From assembly GCF_001048695.1 (NCBI RefSeq), contig NZ_CVRB01000007.1, positions 98,700-162,699 of the forward strand: 64,000 nucleotides of DNA, written 5' to 3'. Positions 35,792 through 46,200 of the stretch are shown here, piece by piece. Position 1 is the first letter of the stretch. Every line of letters starts with the position of its first letter. This DNA comes from Neobacillus massiliamazoniensis. Its GTDB lineage: Bacteria > Bacillota > Bacilli > Bacillales > Cytobacillaceae. The position numbers and the translations under genes were made by a program. The notes beneath the pieces are model-generated. The model did no database searches and had not been told where the DNA came from. It worked only from the letters and a program-made list of their open reading frames with translations.

Positions 35792-35860
35792 TCGAATCAA
35801 CGATTGATAATTCCTTAAAAGGATAAACAAAAATGCATTTTCGTAATCTTTCCAAATCAT

Positions 35861-37717
35861 CTAAGTATATTTTTCGATTTCTTGAGTGATAACTTCCTTA
35901 ACCATAATTGAAATATCTGGTCTTAAACCAGCCTTTTTATATACCATCCAATCTTTAATAAACAAATTCCCTTTTGCCAAATGTTCTATCGCAATTTTTA
36001 CCCGTCTTATTTGAAAGTCTTCAACACTTTCTGCTACAGATTTCAAATATTCAATAGACAGGGGTAATCTCTTTGCGTATTTGTCTACCCAAACCACCCT
36101 GTTTACTTTCATTGAAATGGACTTTATTGTTCTTCGAATAGGTTTTTCCTCATCATTCCAGTTATCTACTACATTTTTTAGCTCCGCTAAAAGCACTTTA
36201 TCCCGTTCTTCCCAATCTACCCTTACAGTATTTCGAGAAAAAACCTTCCTTGATGGTGAATGGTTATATAACCACTCTTTATCATTTCTATATAGCCAGA
36301 AATACAAATCTTGTGAACCCGCTCTTAATTCACTTATTGATAAAGTTTGATTTTCTCTTTGGAGTTGTAACCACTTTTCCCTTTTTATTAATAAAGTTTC
36401 ATTTTGCTGTTTTTGTCCTTTTTTATCTTCAATTATCGTATGAAGATACTGCTTTTCCTCTATTAAAGTTAAATGCTTTTTTATAACCTTAATATCGGTG
36501 TTCAGAGCATTTGATATATATGTTAAACTCTTTCCATCCCTAATCATGGATTCCACAGCATTTTCCCAAACCGGTCCAAACTCCAGAACCCTACTTTTCT
36601 TTAATTCATCCCCTTCCTCAAGATTCCGCGTATAGATATAACCACAAGAGCAACTAAACCTTCCAATTAGTTTTTTTGATTTAGGGTTTATACAAAAAGT
36701 AACTTCAGTAACACATCTTTTCAAATAATGGTCCGCTGCTGGATTAAGGCAGAACCAAGAATCCTTCCCAAAAGGTTCGCTAGATTTTGGTCCCTTGAAA
36801 AAATTCTCTACCGAACCAAATAAAAATCTCATCATTAATACATGATGTAGCGGATGAAAAGCCTTCCGATTCTTCCTTACCAGCTCCTGCACCCAATTAT
36901 TTTCGGTTTCTTTAACAATACTACAATTAAGCATCTGCAATAATTCGGGAGAAAAGAAATTCATAACACTGATAACCAGCTCTTTTTGATTTACTCTACC
37001 AGTAGGCGTAGCAAAATTCTTGTGTATAAGAGCTGAAATGTACTTTTCCTTATAATAGTTAATAGGTTGTGCGGGAATATCAGAATTAATAATCCAATAT
37101 AAATCCTTTCCTATATCAAATAACTTAACTAATATTTCTTCAGAGGGCATACCCTTGGTCTCTTCGGTATTGTCTACAGCATAATAAGCCGCAACATACT
37201 CATGCTGGCTAGAAAGTGGAAGTTTCACAATACTATTCTTCAATAAACAACCATGATGTGGACATACAAGAACGCCAGGTACTTGATGTATTCGATGCCA
37301 ATACGGTTCTCCATACTTCTCTAATTCCTCTTGATAACAGGTTGGACAATAATCCAAGTAGCTTTTGCCAGGTATCCTATTTGCCGTAACACCTATTTGG
37401 GCATGAATATTATTGTTTTCCCCTCTTTTTAGTTTCGATTTAATAATATTTGCCCTTTCTACCGGCAAAAAGGGTTTGTATAGCGGAAACAATGTATGGT
37501 CCTTAATAAATACTTCACTGTTTAGTCTATTAAAAGCTAAATTATCTTCTAAATCTTTTAAATTACAAGGAAAATCTATTACTGCTCTCATTGTGGATTT
37601 CCCAAATAACTCACTAATAGTTGTTTTAAAACTTGTTTTTCCTGAGTGAACATGATAACGAGCAATGGTGCTATAAAGCAGTTCGTCTTTATAAAGTAAA
37701 GGAAAGTAACCTATCAT
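35861..37717 (-). CDS. tnsD: TnsD/TniQ target-selection protein (paired with tnsABC)
   Basis: 618 residues. N-terminus MIGYFPLLYKDELLYSTIAR and a zinc-type motif CPTC...HQVPGVLVCPHHG near 130-170 mark the TniQ domain. C-terminal helix-turn-helix parts (LTYISNALNTDIKVIKKHL) fit DNA-binding TnsD, which recognises the glmS 3' region in Tn7. Position just after tnsC makes it the best candidate for the attTn7 reader. It shares extended blocks with the TniQ at 17677 (TLFPLYxPFL, RFLxGSVENFF, WxCLNPAAxHY). GGAGGGG lies seven bases before the ATG. A terminator separates it from tnsC, so it has its own promoter. Confidence 0.9.
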   Translation of the reverse strand: MIGYFPLLYKDELLYSTIARYHVHSGKTSFKTTISELFGKSTMRAVIDFPCNLKDLEDNLAFNRLNSEVFIKDHTLFPLYKPFLPVERANIIKSKLKRGENNNIHAQIGVTANRIPGKSYLDYCPTCYQEELEKYGEPYWHRIHQVPGVLVCPHHGCLLKNSIVKLPLSSQHEYVAAYYAVDNTEETKGMPSEEILVKLFDIGKDLYWIINSDIPAQPINYYKEKYISALIHKNFATPTGRVNQKELVISVMNFFSPELLQMLNCSIVKETENNWVQELVRKNRKAFHPLHHVLMMRFLFGSVENFFKGPKSSEPFGKDSWFCLNPAADHYLKRCVTEVTFCINPKSKKLIGRFSCSCGYIYTRNLEEGDELKKSRVLEFGPVWENAVESMIRDGKSLTYISNALNTDIKVIKKHLTLIEEKQYLHTIIEDKKGQKQQNETLLIKREKWLQLQRENQTLSISELRAGSQDLYFWLYRNDKEWLYNHSPSRKVFSRNTVRVDWEERDKVLLAELKNVVDNWNDEEKPIRRTIKSISMKVNRVVWVDKYAKRLPLSIEYLKSVAESVEDFQIRRVKIAIEHLAKGNLFIKDWMVYKKAGLRPDISIMVKEVITQEIEKYT

Positions 37718-37903
37718 ACTAACTCCCCTCCGAATCAGGTAGATTAGTATACAGGATGGACAATTTATAAGATAATCATACGATTACTTTTAATCTTTCA
37801 ATTTATTTCGATTCACCAGACCTCAAATTACAGAATTGCTTACTTTTTTATGTGTATATTTATTTAGGACTTGATACTCTGTAAAAACTAATAAATGACA
37901 TTA

Positions 37904-37933
37904 TAAAAAGAGCTTGGTTTCACCGAGCTCTTT
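37904..37933 (-). terminator. Terminator of the tnsABC operon
   Basis: AAAGAGCTCGG pairs with CCAAGCTCTTT allowing one bulge, followed by TTTATA on the minus strand. Confidence 0.7.
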
Positions 37934-38007
37934 AGTATTTTTTAAAGGTTAAAATTCGCTTATCCACTATTTAAAGAAATAGCTTATCTCCGATAACCCA
38001 CTTTATA

Positions 38008-39639
38008 CTATTCTATTGAGGGAACTTGGATAAATCCTTTTTTCTTCAATACATCTTTTAGTTCTTCACCATCTGAAGCAGCAGCCGTTAGTAAGCTTTC
38101 ATCGTCTTCATCAGGTCTATCTTCAATAGTTTTTTGGGAGTTTCCCATCGTATCCTGTCGGCTGAATTCAAAGGAAATTGCTTTAAATGCTAATTTCTCT
38201 TCCGTTTCATTTTCACCCAACTCCTCAATTGCCAATTGAGCATATCTTTTTGCCTTTTTCTTGCCAATCCCCATACCTATTAACTTGGCAATTGTTTTAT
38301 CTAGCTTTGTTTCATGAACAACTTCCTTTTCCAACTTTTGCAATTCAATCGCTTCCAAAGCTTTTCTTAAGTCTTCTTTCGTTATTGGATTTTGGTTTAA
38401 TGGAATGACTTTCCTTTTGACTGGTTTAATATCTTCAAACCCATCTTCCAACATTGCACCATTGTCCTCTTTTAAGGCATTGAGAGCTTTCTCCATCAGA
38501 GTGAATTTTTCCTTTTTCACCTGTTTAATTATTTGAGGAGTTATTATTTCTTTTCCGCCTTTATTGATGACTTTTTCTTGAGAAAAGCGAAATAACTTCA
38601 TAGCCACATCAATAATGCCCTGGCTCTCTTCATACATTAAATTGACGAACTCATCTGTTAAGGGGGTAAATGTTTTCGTCAATTGAATTCTCCATAATCC
38701 CTCTAAATAAAGTCTCCAGGTTTTATCATTCTTCATTGGGTCCCAAAATTGAGGACCATCACCTGTTAATCGGCGGATATTGCTAAACTCCGCTGCCAAG
38801 ACCCTTATCGCTTTTGGTGTCCCAATAAGAAAAACCGGCAAACTAATTTTGTTTATTAGCGATGCAAAGAAATTTAGCACTATTTTTGCTCCACCACTTT
38901 TTTGTACACTGAGAAGCTGGATTTCATCAATAATTAGAATACCGATACAATACAAACTTGCTAAATGCTCCATATAATTAGTCAATTCTTCTACGCCAAG
39001 CCGTTTCTTCGTAACATATTCTAAGTGCTTTGTACCCAATAATCCATCAAGTTCCTTAAAAAAATTAAAACAGAGTCCTTTTAACCCACCATTATAAGTG
39101 CATTTTACTTTAAGATAGGTAATCTGAATTCTGGTTAGTTTTTCATGAGAGATAACTTGGGGGTATAAACTTAAAATTTTATCCATAGAAGTGCTTTTTC
39201 CGATACCTGAACTTCCTATGAATACGGTACCGCTATGACCTTCTTCCCCTTGTTCTTCCAAACAATATTCATAAGGCTCTTTATTTACAATTTTACTATG
39301 ACTTTCGTAAAGCCTCTGAATCTGTTTAGGGTCCAGGGGATTTCTATCAAAGTACCCTTGTCTCATACAAATAGATACTTTTTGTTCCAATTCTATGTGC
39401 TCTTGAAACGGTTGAAAATAGCTTTTAATTGTAGGGCGAATGAGATGTATTCGAAATACCCCATCAAGTTCCTTTATCTCTTGGGAGATAGTTGGATAAT
39501 GAGCCAATTTTCCATATACTTCCTTCTTAGTTAAAATATGCGGCAAAGCTTCTATTAACGGGTTTCCTTTATAATCGGGGATTATTTGGTCTATATAATG
39601 TGCAGGTACTCCTATTTCTTTATTTTTATTTTCACTCAT
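38008..39639 (-). CDS. tnsC: TnsC, AAA+ transposition regulator
   Basis: 543 residues. Walker A VFIGSSGIGKSTSMDKIL near residue 140, Walker B CIGILIIDEIQLLSV near 235, sensor VFLIGTPKAIR near 270. The long N-terminus would contact TnsD and the C-terminus would contact TnsA/B, as in Tn7. The ATG overlaps the tnsB stop by four bases. It is twice the size of the TniB-like ATPase at 19689 and belongs to the canonical Tn7 type. Confidence 0.93.
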   Translation of the reverse strand: MSENKNKEIGVPAHYIDQIIPDYKGNPLIEALPHILTKKEVYGKLAHYPTISQEIKELDGVFRIHLIRPTIKSYFQPFQEHIELEQKVSICMRQGYFDRNPLDPKQIQRLYESHSKIVNKEPYEYCLEEQGEEGHSGTVFIGSSGIGKSTSMDKILSLYPQVISHEKLTRIQITYLKVKCTYNGGLKGLCFNFFKELDGLLGTKHLEYVTKKRLGVEELTNYMEHLASLYCIGILIIDEIQLLSVQKSGGAKIVLNFFASLINKISLPVFLIGTPKAIRVLAAEFSNIRRLTGDGPQFWDPMKNDKTWRLYLEGLWRIQLTKTFTPLTDEFVNLMYEESQGIIDVAMKLFRFSQEKVINKGGKEIITPQIIKQVKKEKFTLMEKALNALKEDNGAMLEDGFEDIKPVKRKVIPLNQNPITKEDLRKALEAIELQKLEKEVVHETKLDKTIAKLIGMGIGKKKAKRYAQLAIEELGENETEEKLAFKAISFEFSRQDTMGNSQKTIEDRPDEDDESLLTAAASDGEELKDVLKKKGFIQVPSIE

Positions 39640-41774
39640 CTCATTTTCTCCTCCTGCAATTTCTTCAAAAAGGCTAAATCGATTTCATCATCATCTTCCT
39701 CATATATTTCCTCCACCTCTATTTTCTCCTGTACATGTGAATGCTGCTGATAAGGATTGTTTTCGGTCAAAATAAATGCGCTTTGCTTCCTTTCAGCTTC
39801 TTTTTCAACAGCTCTATTTGGGATAATATCTGTTGTCTTTACCTCTTTAATTTGTCTATCCCCTTTTCTTTTCACTGCCTCATGTACTATTTTCTCAATA
39901 TTTGCAATTTGATTTGTATTTCCTGTGAGAACAACCGAGTCATGGTCCGCCTTTGCATGGTCCTCCAATTTCATTTTGAGTTTTGCCTCTGCAAATGTCA
40001 TTCCGCAATAGACTTTATTCCTTGAAAGTAATTCGCACGCTTTATAATCCGTATTTCCAAGGTGAATATATATATAATCAACCAATCTTGGGTCATATGA
40101 AACTTTTATCATCCAAGTCTCTTGTTCAGCACGATAATACCAATCTTCATCTTCAACATATTTACAGGAATAGAACATATTTTCAAATTTTATTCCCCTT
40201 GGCGTTACGCTGGCTTTTTCCACAGGCAATAAATTTAACTTAACGATTTTTGGGTCGGCATATCTTAGAATTCCAGTGTTTTTACCTATTCCCCAACTCC
40301 ATAACTCGTTTGGTATAGGCTTTACATTATCCCTTAGCATATCCTTAGTTACTGGGTAATTATCAATCCAGTGATTCTGATTGTAATTTAATATTCCTTC
40401 AATAATGATTTTCGTATAATCTTCAATTGTTAGCACAGCGTCTTTTCTATAATCGGGGGCACCACGTTCGCCTGCATCCTTATGAACGTATCCAGGAAGT
40501 AGGGATTTAATTTTTTCCTCTGCCCTAAAGATATATTGCTCCACTATACCCTTTAAATCTGCCCTACCAGTCGGGGTATTATTAAACTTGATTAAAAATA
40601 CTTGTAAATATGGTTCAATGTTATCACTGGTAAATTCAGGACCTTTATCAGAACGAATAGATAGGGGAAGATGTTTAGCTCGCCACATATCTGGAGTAAT
40701 TTCATATCCATATTCTTTACAGAATTCAACCTTATCCATATTTGCATTCGCAAGTGCCATCATAGCACCCACCCACGATGCCTCTTCCACCCCGATATAA
40801 AAACCGGCAACTTCTCGCGAAAATACATCTATGACATAATAGACGGTAGCTCGTCCAATAATTTCTCCCGGATTAAATCTTGATACCAGATATACATTGC
40901 TTTTAGTCGAGTCTATTTGATACTCAGAACCGGGACCCTCAACGATGGAAGCACCTAATACAGGACGTTCGGTTAAATTATATTTTCTTGTACCTATTCT
41001 CTTCTTCCTGTGCTCTGATGTTTTATAGTGTTTTGCATTATAGTATATTAGTTGTCTACGGGATGGTCTTTTAGGTCTTGTAATAAATGCCCTTTTTCCA
41101 TCCACATAAACTTCATCTGAATAATACTCCTTAATTAACTGGTTATAAGCATATTCAAGTGTCGAATTTCCTTCAACGTGATAGTATTTCTTGAGTATTT
41201 TATCGAATTGGTTCTTTACTTCTTTAGTTAGAGGGATTCCTTCATATTTTACGTTTTCATGGCTTGGTCCAGGTTTGCTCTTAACGAAGTTTCTTTCTTT
41301 AACCCCGGTTGCTTCATAATTAGGAAGAAGAGCATTTATATTTTTTCCTCTTTGCCAATATCTTCTTAAATATTTATATACAGTCATAGCATGCAGCTTT
41401 TCATGCTGTTCAACGATTTCTTGTATCATCTTCCATCTTATTTTCTCGTTGAAAATATCAGGTTCATTTTCTAAAGAAACAGCCTCTTTTATATATTGCC
41501 AATTTTTATCCCGCCGGTTTTTATGTTTATCAGGAATATTTTCCTCGTGGAAAACTTTCAAATAGGGGTCAACTAGCTCAATAAATAGTTCCTTATCCTC
41601 CAGACCCTGAAGGACTGAGGAAAAACGTCGATAAACCGGGAGAGCTTTTTTATCATCAATATCAATAATGAAACAATCATAGCCCTCATTGTCTATCCAT
41701 AATATTCTCTGCCTTAGTAAAGTACCATCTGGCAATTCTGTAACAACAATAGAATTTACAGCAACAGGTAACAT
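39636..41774 (-). CDS. tnsB: TnsB, DDE transposase
   Basis: 712 residues with an intact rve core: first Asp in YQIDSTKSNVYLV (D288), second in IRSDKGPEF (D376), Glu in KGIVEQYIF (E412). The N-terminal helix-turn-helix domains (about 115-150) should bind the 20-bp end repeats. A beta-barrel and TnsC-contacting C-terminus follow. TnsB makes the 3' cuts and joins them to target. There is a 96-bp gap to tnsA. Its likely binding sites are at 17467-17594, 53970-54056 and possibly the leaders of tnsA and tniQ. Confidence 0.94.
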   Translation of the reverse strand: MLPVAVNSIVVTELPDGTLLRQRILWIDNEGYDCFIIDIDDKKALPVYRRFSSVLQGLEDKELFIELVDPYLKVFHEENIPDKHKNRRDKNWQYIKEAVSLENEPDIFNEKIRWKMIQEIVEQHEKLHAMTVYKYLRRYWQRGKNINALLPNYEATGVKERNFVKSKPGPSHENVKYEGIPLTKEVKNQFDKILKKYYHVEGNSTLEYAYNQLIKEYYSDEVYVDGKRAFITRPKRPSRRQLIYYNAKHYKTSEHRKKRIGTRKYNLTERPVLGASIVEGPGSEYQIDSTKSNVYLVSRFNPGEIIGRATVYYVIDVFSREVAGFYIGVEEASWVGAMMALANANMDKVEFCKEYGYEITPDMWRAKHLPLSIRSDKGPEFTSDNIEPYLQVFLIKFNNTPTGRADLKGIVEQYIFRAEEKIKSLLPGYVHKDAGERGAPDYRKDAVLTIEDYTKIIIEGILNYNQNHWIDNYPVTKDMLRDNVKPIPNELWSWGIGKNTGILRYADPKIVKLNLLPVEKASVTPRGIKFENMFYSCKYVEDEDWYYRAEQETWMIKVSYDPRLVDYIYIHLGNTDYKACELLSRNKVYCGMTFAEAKLKMKLEDHAKADHDSVVLTGNTNQIANIEKIVHEAVKRKGDRQIKEVKTTDIIPNRAVEKEAERKQSAFILTENNPYQQHSHVQEKIEVEEIYEEDDDEIDLAFLKKLQEEKMR

Positions 41775-41870
41775 ATTTCTACATTCCCTTCCTTAACTGC
41801 GGCAAAATCGCGTTTTTAATTTTTCCTCTTTGCCAATATCCCCATAAATATAAATATTATGTCCTTACCT

Positions 41871-42680
41871 TTATTCAGATAGCTTCCCCAAAAGACTGGT
41901 ACGTTTATCGATTGGCTCATTTAAATTTATCTTTAATTGTTTACTAGCTAATAAGTGTTTGAACAAGTATAGGAAAACACCAGATTCAACCCCAAACTCA
42001 TTACCTAAACCTATGGACATATCGAGTAGAGACATTTTTTCCTTTAATAAATTGCTTTTCAGCCTTTGGGACATTATTATAAGTTGGTCCTTTTTTATAT
42101 CAAATTCATGTAAATCTTCTAATTCTTTATGGGTGTACAACTCTTGTAGATTATCGACTAGTTGTTTAGGGATATTCTGTTCTGTTAAAATCGCCCAATC
42201 AATGCCAAGCCTTTTGTAATAGACTCGCTCAATTTCTAACAGAATCAGTTTCCATCTGATTTTTAATGTATTAGAATGTCTAACCGTACGAATAATAGTT
42301 TTCCGTTTCCCCTCAACCATTTTTGTTATACAAAAACTACTAGTAAGTATCTTTGGAACCTGAGTAACCCTGTCTCGCGGGTACTGAACATTTAAGTTAT
42401 CAGCAATAGCCAATACTTCGATTAGGTTCAAAATGGGGAAATGCTCTCTAATATCAATGATGGAATCATCCCAATCTAGCAGTAAAAAATGTTGGTATTC
42501 TAAAGTCGAAAGCAAATGTATCCTGTTTGTTTTGATACCAGGTATTCTGTTGATTGTTTGTTTAGATGAAAAATCGGAAACTTTTTTCCAAGGTTTATAA
42601 TCCTTACCCTCACCTTGTCCAAGTCCTTCTTTTAAATATCGATGATACTTATTTAGCGTCCAAGGGGTTTTCCTGCCCAA
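41871..42680 (-). CDS. tnsA: TnsA-type endonuclease, catalytic residues partly replaced
   Basis: 269 residues. The N-terminal nuclease domain keeps HLLSTLEYQHFLLLDW with the first acidic residue and IDIREHFPILNLIEVLAIAD. The position normally Asp in a TDF box reads LTSSFCI, and the normally Lys-Pro position (VKP) reads TVRHSNTL. The C-terminal helix-turn-helix domain is present (LEIERVYYKRLGIDWAILTE). TnsA makes the 5' cuts that make Tn7 movement cut-and-paste. If the substitutions are real, 5' cutting may be weak or lost. TTG at 42680 is the likely start, with GGAGGTG seven bases upstream. Confidence 0.88.
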   Translation of the reverse strand: MGRKTPWTLNKYHRYLKEGLGQGEGKDYKPWKKVSDFSSKQTINRIPGIKTNRIHLLSTLEYQHFLLLDWDDSIIDIREHFPILNLIEVLAIADNLNVQYPRDRVTQVPKILTSSFCITKMVEGKRKTIIRTVRHSNTLKIRWKLILLEIERVYYKRLGIDWAILTEQNIPKQLVDNLQELYTHKELEDLHEFDIKKDQLIIMSQRLKSNLLKEKMSLLDMSIGLGNEFGVESGVFLYLFKHLLASKQLKINLNEPIDKRTSLLGKLSE

Positions 42681-42702
42681 TTTCCAACACCTCCATAACT
42701 TG

Positions 42703-42781
42703 TGTATATACACGATATGTACAAAAGCCCATAAAACTGGAAAAGAATCCGCCTATCCAAATCGAAAAAACTTTGGATAGG
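42703..42781 (-). promoter_or_regulatory. tnsA leader: TnsB-box-like site and hairpin
   Basis: GTACATATCGTGTATATACA (42722-42703 on the minus strand) shares 12 of 20 positions with the left-end TnsB site, 22 bp before the start. Upstream, CCTATCCAAA pairs with TTTGGATAGG (42752-42781). The same order precedes tniQ at 19561-19622. Confidence 0.5.
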
Positions 42782-43014
42782 GGATTCCTTTATATCATCT
42801 AGACAAAAATATATTAATTAAGCTTATTCTAGTAATTAAATTAATTGAAGTCAAAATGATTCAATCGCCTTTTTCTAACAATAATCTTCAAATTTTCTCC
42901 TATTTCCCTAAAATATGAAGCAGCAGAAACAAACTTTTTATATAATGATGTTGATTACTCGTTTGGCTCAATTTATGAGATAATGTGCATAAATCAAGGA
43001 AAGGATGATTCAGT

Positions 43015-43236
43015 TTGAAAAGAAAAGACTTCATAATTTATACTAAAACGTAAATTGATATCAATGCTGATATATTCAAAGTAGTTGATGCACCAATTAA
43101 AGTTCAATTACAAGCTTTTATTACTGGCTATATTGAAGACTATGGAGAATCACCATCTATCAACTATCTTCAATCAGTATTTCGTATAACAAAGCAAGAT
43201 GCTGAAATAGCTTTATCCTTGTATAGTAAAAAGTGA
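43015..43236 (+). pseudogene. Small gene with an internal stop, unknown
   Basis: TTG at 43015 after AAGGAAAGGATG starts MKRKDFIIYTKT, then TAA at 43051. The frame continues IDINADIFKVVDAPIKVQLQ to YLQSVFRITKQDAEIALSLY, SKK and stop. The last part looks like a LexA-like or replication-type winged helix. A single nonsense change probably inactivated it. It lies between tnsA and the Hachiman genes. Confidence 0.5.
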
Positions 43237-43279
43237 TTTTTTACCACCAGAAATAAGACCTGATTTAATTCGTTCAACT

Positions 43280-46200
43280 TTAATTATTACTTAAGCCATA
43301 TTTTAGATAGGGGTTCCTTAATTGCATTTTCCACTCTCCATTATTACTAGTAAAATAGACTCCAAAATTATTTGTAACCTTATCAAACGGGAATTCCTTA
43401 TTAACTTCAACCTTATCTATAAAAGAATAATCCGGACTACAGAGAAAGGTATTTCCATCATAGCCCTTAGCATTTAATACTTTACTATCAACGGAGATAC
43501 CTTCTTCGAAGATAAAATTTGGGATTTTCACCATTTCATTCGTAATATTAGTTTCATTGGATTTTAACAATGAGACCCAATGGTGTGTATTCTCAGTAAT
43601 ACCAGGAAGCTTACCCACCGAATCAATAATATAATGCTTTAAACGTCTAACACTTAGTTCTTCATACTCTGAATCTAATGCAGTTCCTAACTCTGTTGCT
43701 GCAACTCTTGAATGAATACCTGCCAAGTGTATCTTAGCGGCATACAAGTTGGGTAATCCCATTTGAACCAATACAGCTAATGTTTCGTATTCTTTAGCAC
43801 CCTCATCATTGTTTAACTCAGACAACATCCTAGCTATTGCATGTATACCCCAAGGTAGTGTATAACCAAAGTATTCGTTAATGTTTTTGAGAGTTCTTTC
43901 ATCAAGAGAAGAAATTGATTGCCCTGTTATCCATAATTCCCTTACATCATCTTCTATTTCATTATTTTCAAATTGCTTTGACGGGAATCTGGATATAAAT
44001 ATTTCTGTATCCTTTAAAAAGACTAATAAATCTTCAATAGCTTTATTTGATTTTTGATATTTCTCCAAAATTTCTAGTACAACTGGTAGTTCATTTCTAA
44101 TAAATAGCCCTGAACGAATTGGGATACTGGATGATACTAATCCCTTCCAAAATTGTGGCTCTCCCGCCAAATTTAATACCCCTTTATTTCGAGCCTTCAG
44201 AAATGAAATAATGTCTTCCTTATTTAAATTTTCAAAATATTTCACTTGGATATAAGCTAATGAATGTCTAAAGTAATCATCTATCCATTCGGAAGAATTT
44301 TCACATCCATAGCTCTCGAACTCTAAATTCAACGCCAACAATGTATCGTCTATCCAATCAAATAGGGTGAGCAAGTCATCAGTATGCTTCTCTTTTAAGG
44401 AGGAATAGTCATTTTCCGCTATCATTTGGAGTAGTGTCTCAAAACTTACATCTGTAGCTTTTGCAACACGATAAATATAATCAATAATATGTAGTAAACC
44501 ACTTATAGCTTTATCTTGATTTCCACTTTCAAAATATTCAAGTGCCAGTCTTCTATCCCTTCTAGCACTCCATGAACTGGAACCTCTACTAGCGTCAACT
44601 ACAAAGAGGATTTTGCCCTCTCTGTCTACAAAACTTCGTCCAGCACGTCCAGCAATATTCCAAAAGTCATTACTACTAATTTTATTTTCAGCGTCATACC
44701 AGACATTCGAAAAAATAACAGTTGATACCCCTATGTTAACACCTTGCCCTAAAGTAGATGTAGCAACGATTATCTTGGGATTGCCCTTTCTTATTAATTT
44801 TTCCATTGCTAATCTTACCTCAGTAGGCAAACCAGAATGGTGGCATAATACTCCATACTTAGCACATTGGTAAACCTTTGATTCTTCACCGTATGCTTCA
44901 TCACAAGCTAATTTAAAAACACTCCATTCATCTATACTGGTCCATATATGTTCTTCTTTATTTTCTCCCATCGAAAGTATTACTTCCTTAGCTTGAGACA
45001 AGACCATATTCTTTCTACAAACAAAAACTAATACTGAGCCAGAGTTACTTAACTTTAATGCAGCTGCTGCAACTGCCTGCTTTTTTTCTCTAGGAAATCT
45101 ATACTCAGACCTAGCCCTCTTAACAATAAACGGATTAATGAAGTTTCGATTAAATGACTCGATTTCACCTTTCCAAGTAATATTAACATTCCTACCATTG
45201 TATTCAAGTAGACCAAATCTTTGAGAGGATGGTCGCCAATTTGAATTAACCTCCATTGTTTCATTCCCGGATATCCAACTTGCAATTTCTGATGAATTCG
45301 GTAACACCGCTGAAAGAAGAATCATTTTACCCTGGTTTCTATTTAGATGAATTCTTAACTCTTCAATGAAAACTTCACTTAAAACCTGCCTCTCTTCTGG
45401 TCCAATTAAATGTCCTTCATCAATAATTACGAGTTTTATATTTGATTTAACTTCTGAGTTGCTTCTTAGTATTGCTTTTGCTTTCTCAGGGGTTGCAATG
45501 ATAATGTTTGATTCATTTATTACCATCTCATCAAGTTTACTAAACTGTGAACCACCATAAAGATGAGATACCTCAAATCCTAATGGTCCGAATACTTTTG
45601 AGATTGAATCCTCTACCTCATATGCTAATGACCGAAATGGAGCTAAATAAAGTATTTTATTTTCATACCCTTTTACTAGGCAATCTAATATTGCAAACTC
45701 CGCAATTCTTGTTTTTCCCGCACTTGTCGGTAGACTTACGACTGCACCTTTATCATCTAATACCACCGGCAAAGCAATTTTCTGGGAATGGAAAATCTCT
45801 ACTACGGGACTCTTTTGGAAAGCCATTGATGCTATATACTTCCTTACTGTCATATCTTCCCCATTTATATAAGGAGGTATCGCCTTCCACAAAGAATTCT
45901 CCTGAAACCCTTCGACGATTAACATAAATAGCCTTATAACCCACCACAAAGACGGTTCAGCATCAATTTCTAATAGTTCTAATAAGTCTTTTAGATATTC
46001 CTTTGCCTTCCTTAGCCATAATTCATTTCCGGTGAAGATAAATTCTAGCAAACTTGATAATGATTTTGAAAGGATTAAAACATAGACCCTATTATTTGCA
46101 AATTCTTCATCATCTAATTCTGATATGGTTTTATCACTATATTCACCACTCAAAAATATTTCAGAAAGGAATTTATCCAGTTCTGAATACTGTCTTCTTA

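Noticed and set aside
17677..42680. A CRISPR-associated (CAST) Tn7 system
   Set aside because: TniQ and a small TniB are present, but no Cas genes or CRISPR repeats are found, and both TniQ proteins are long TnsD-like forms.
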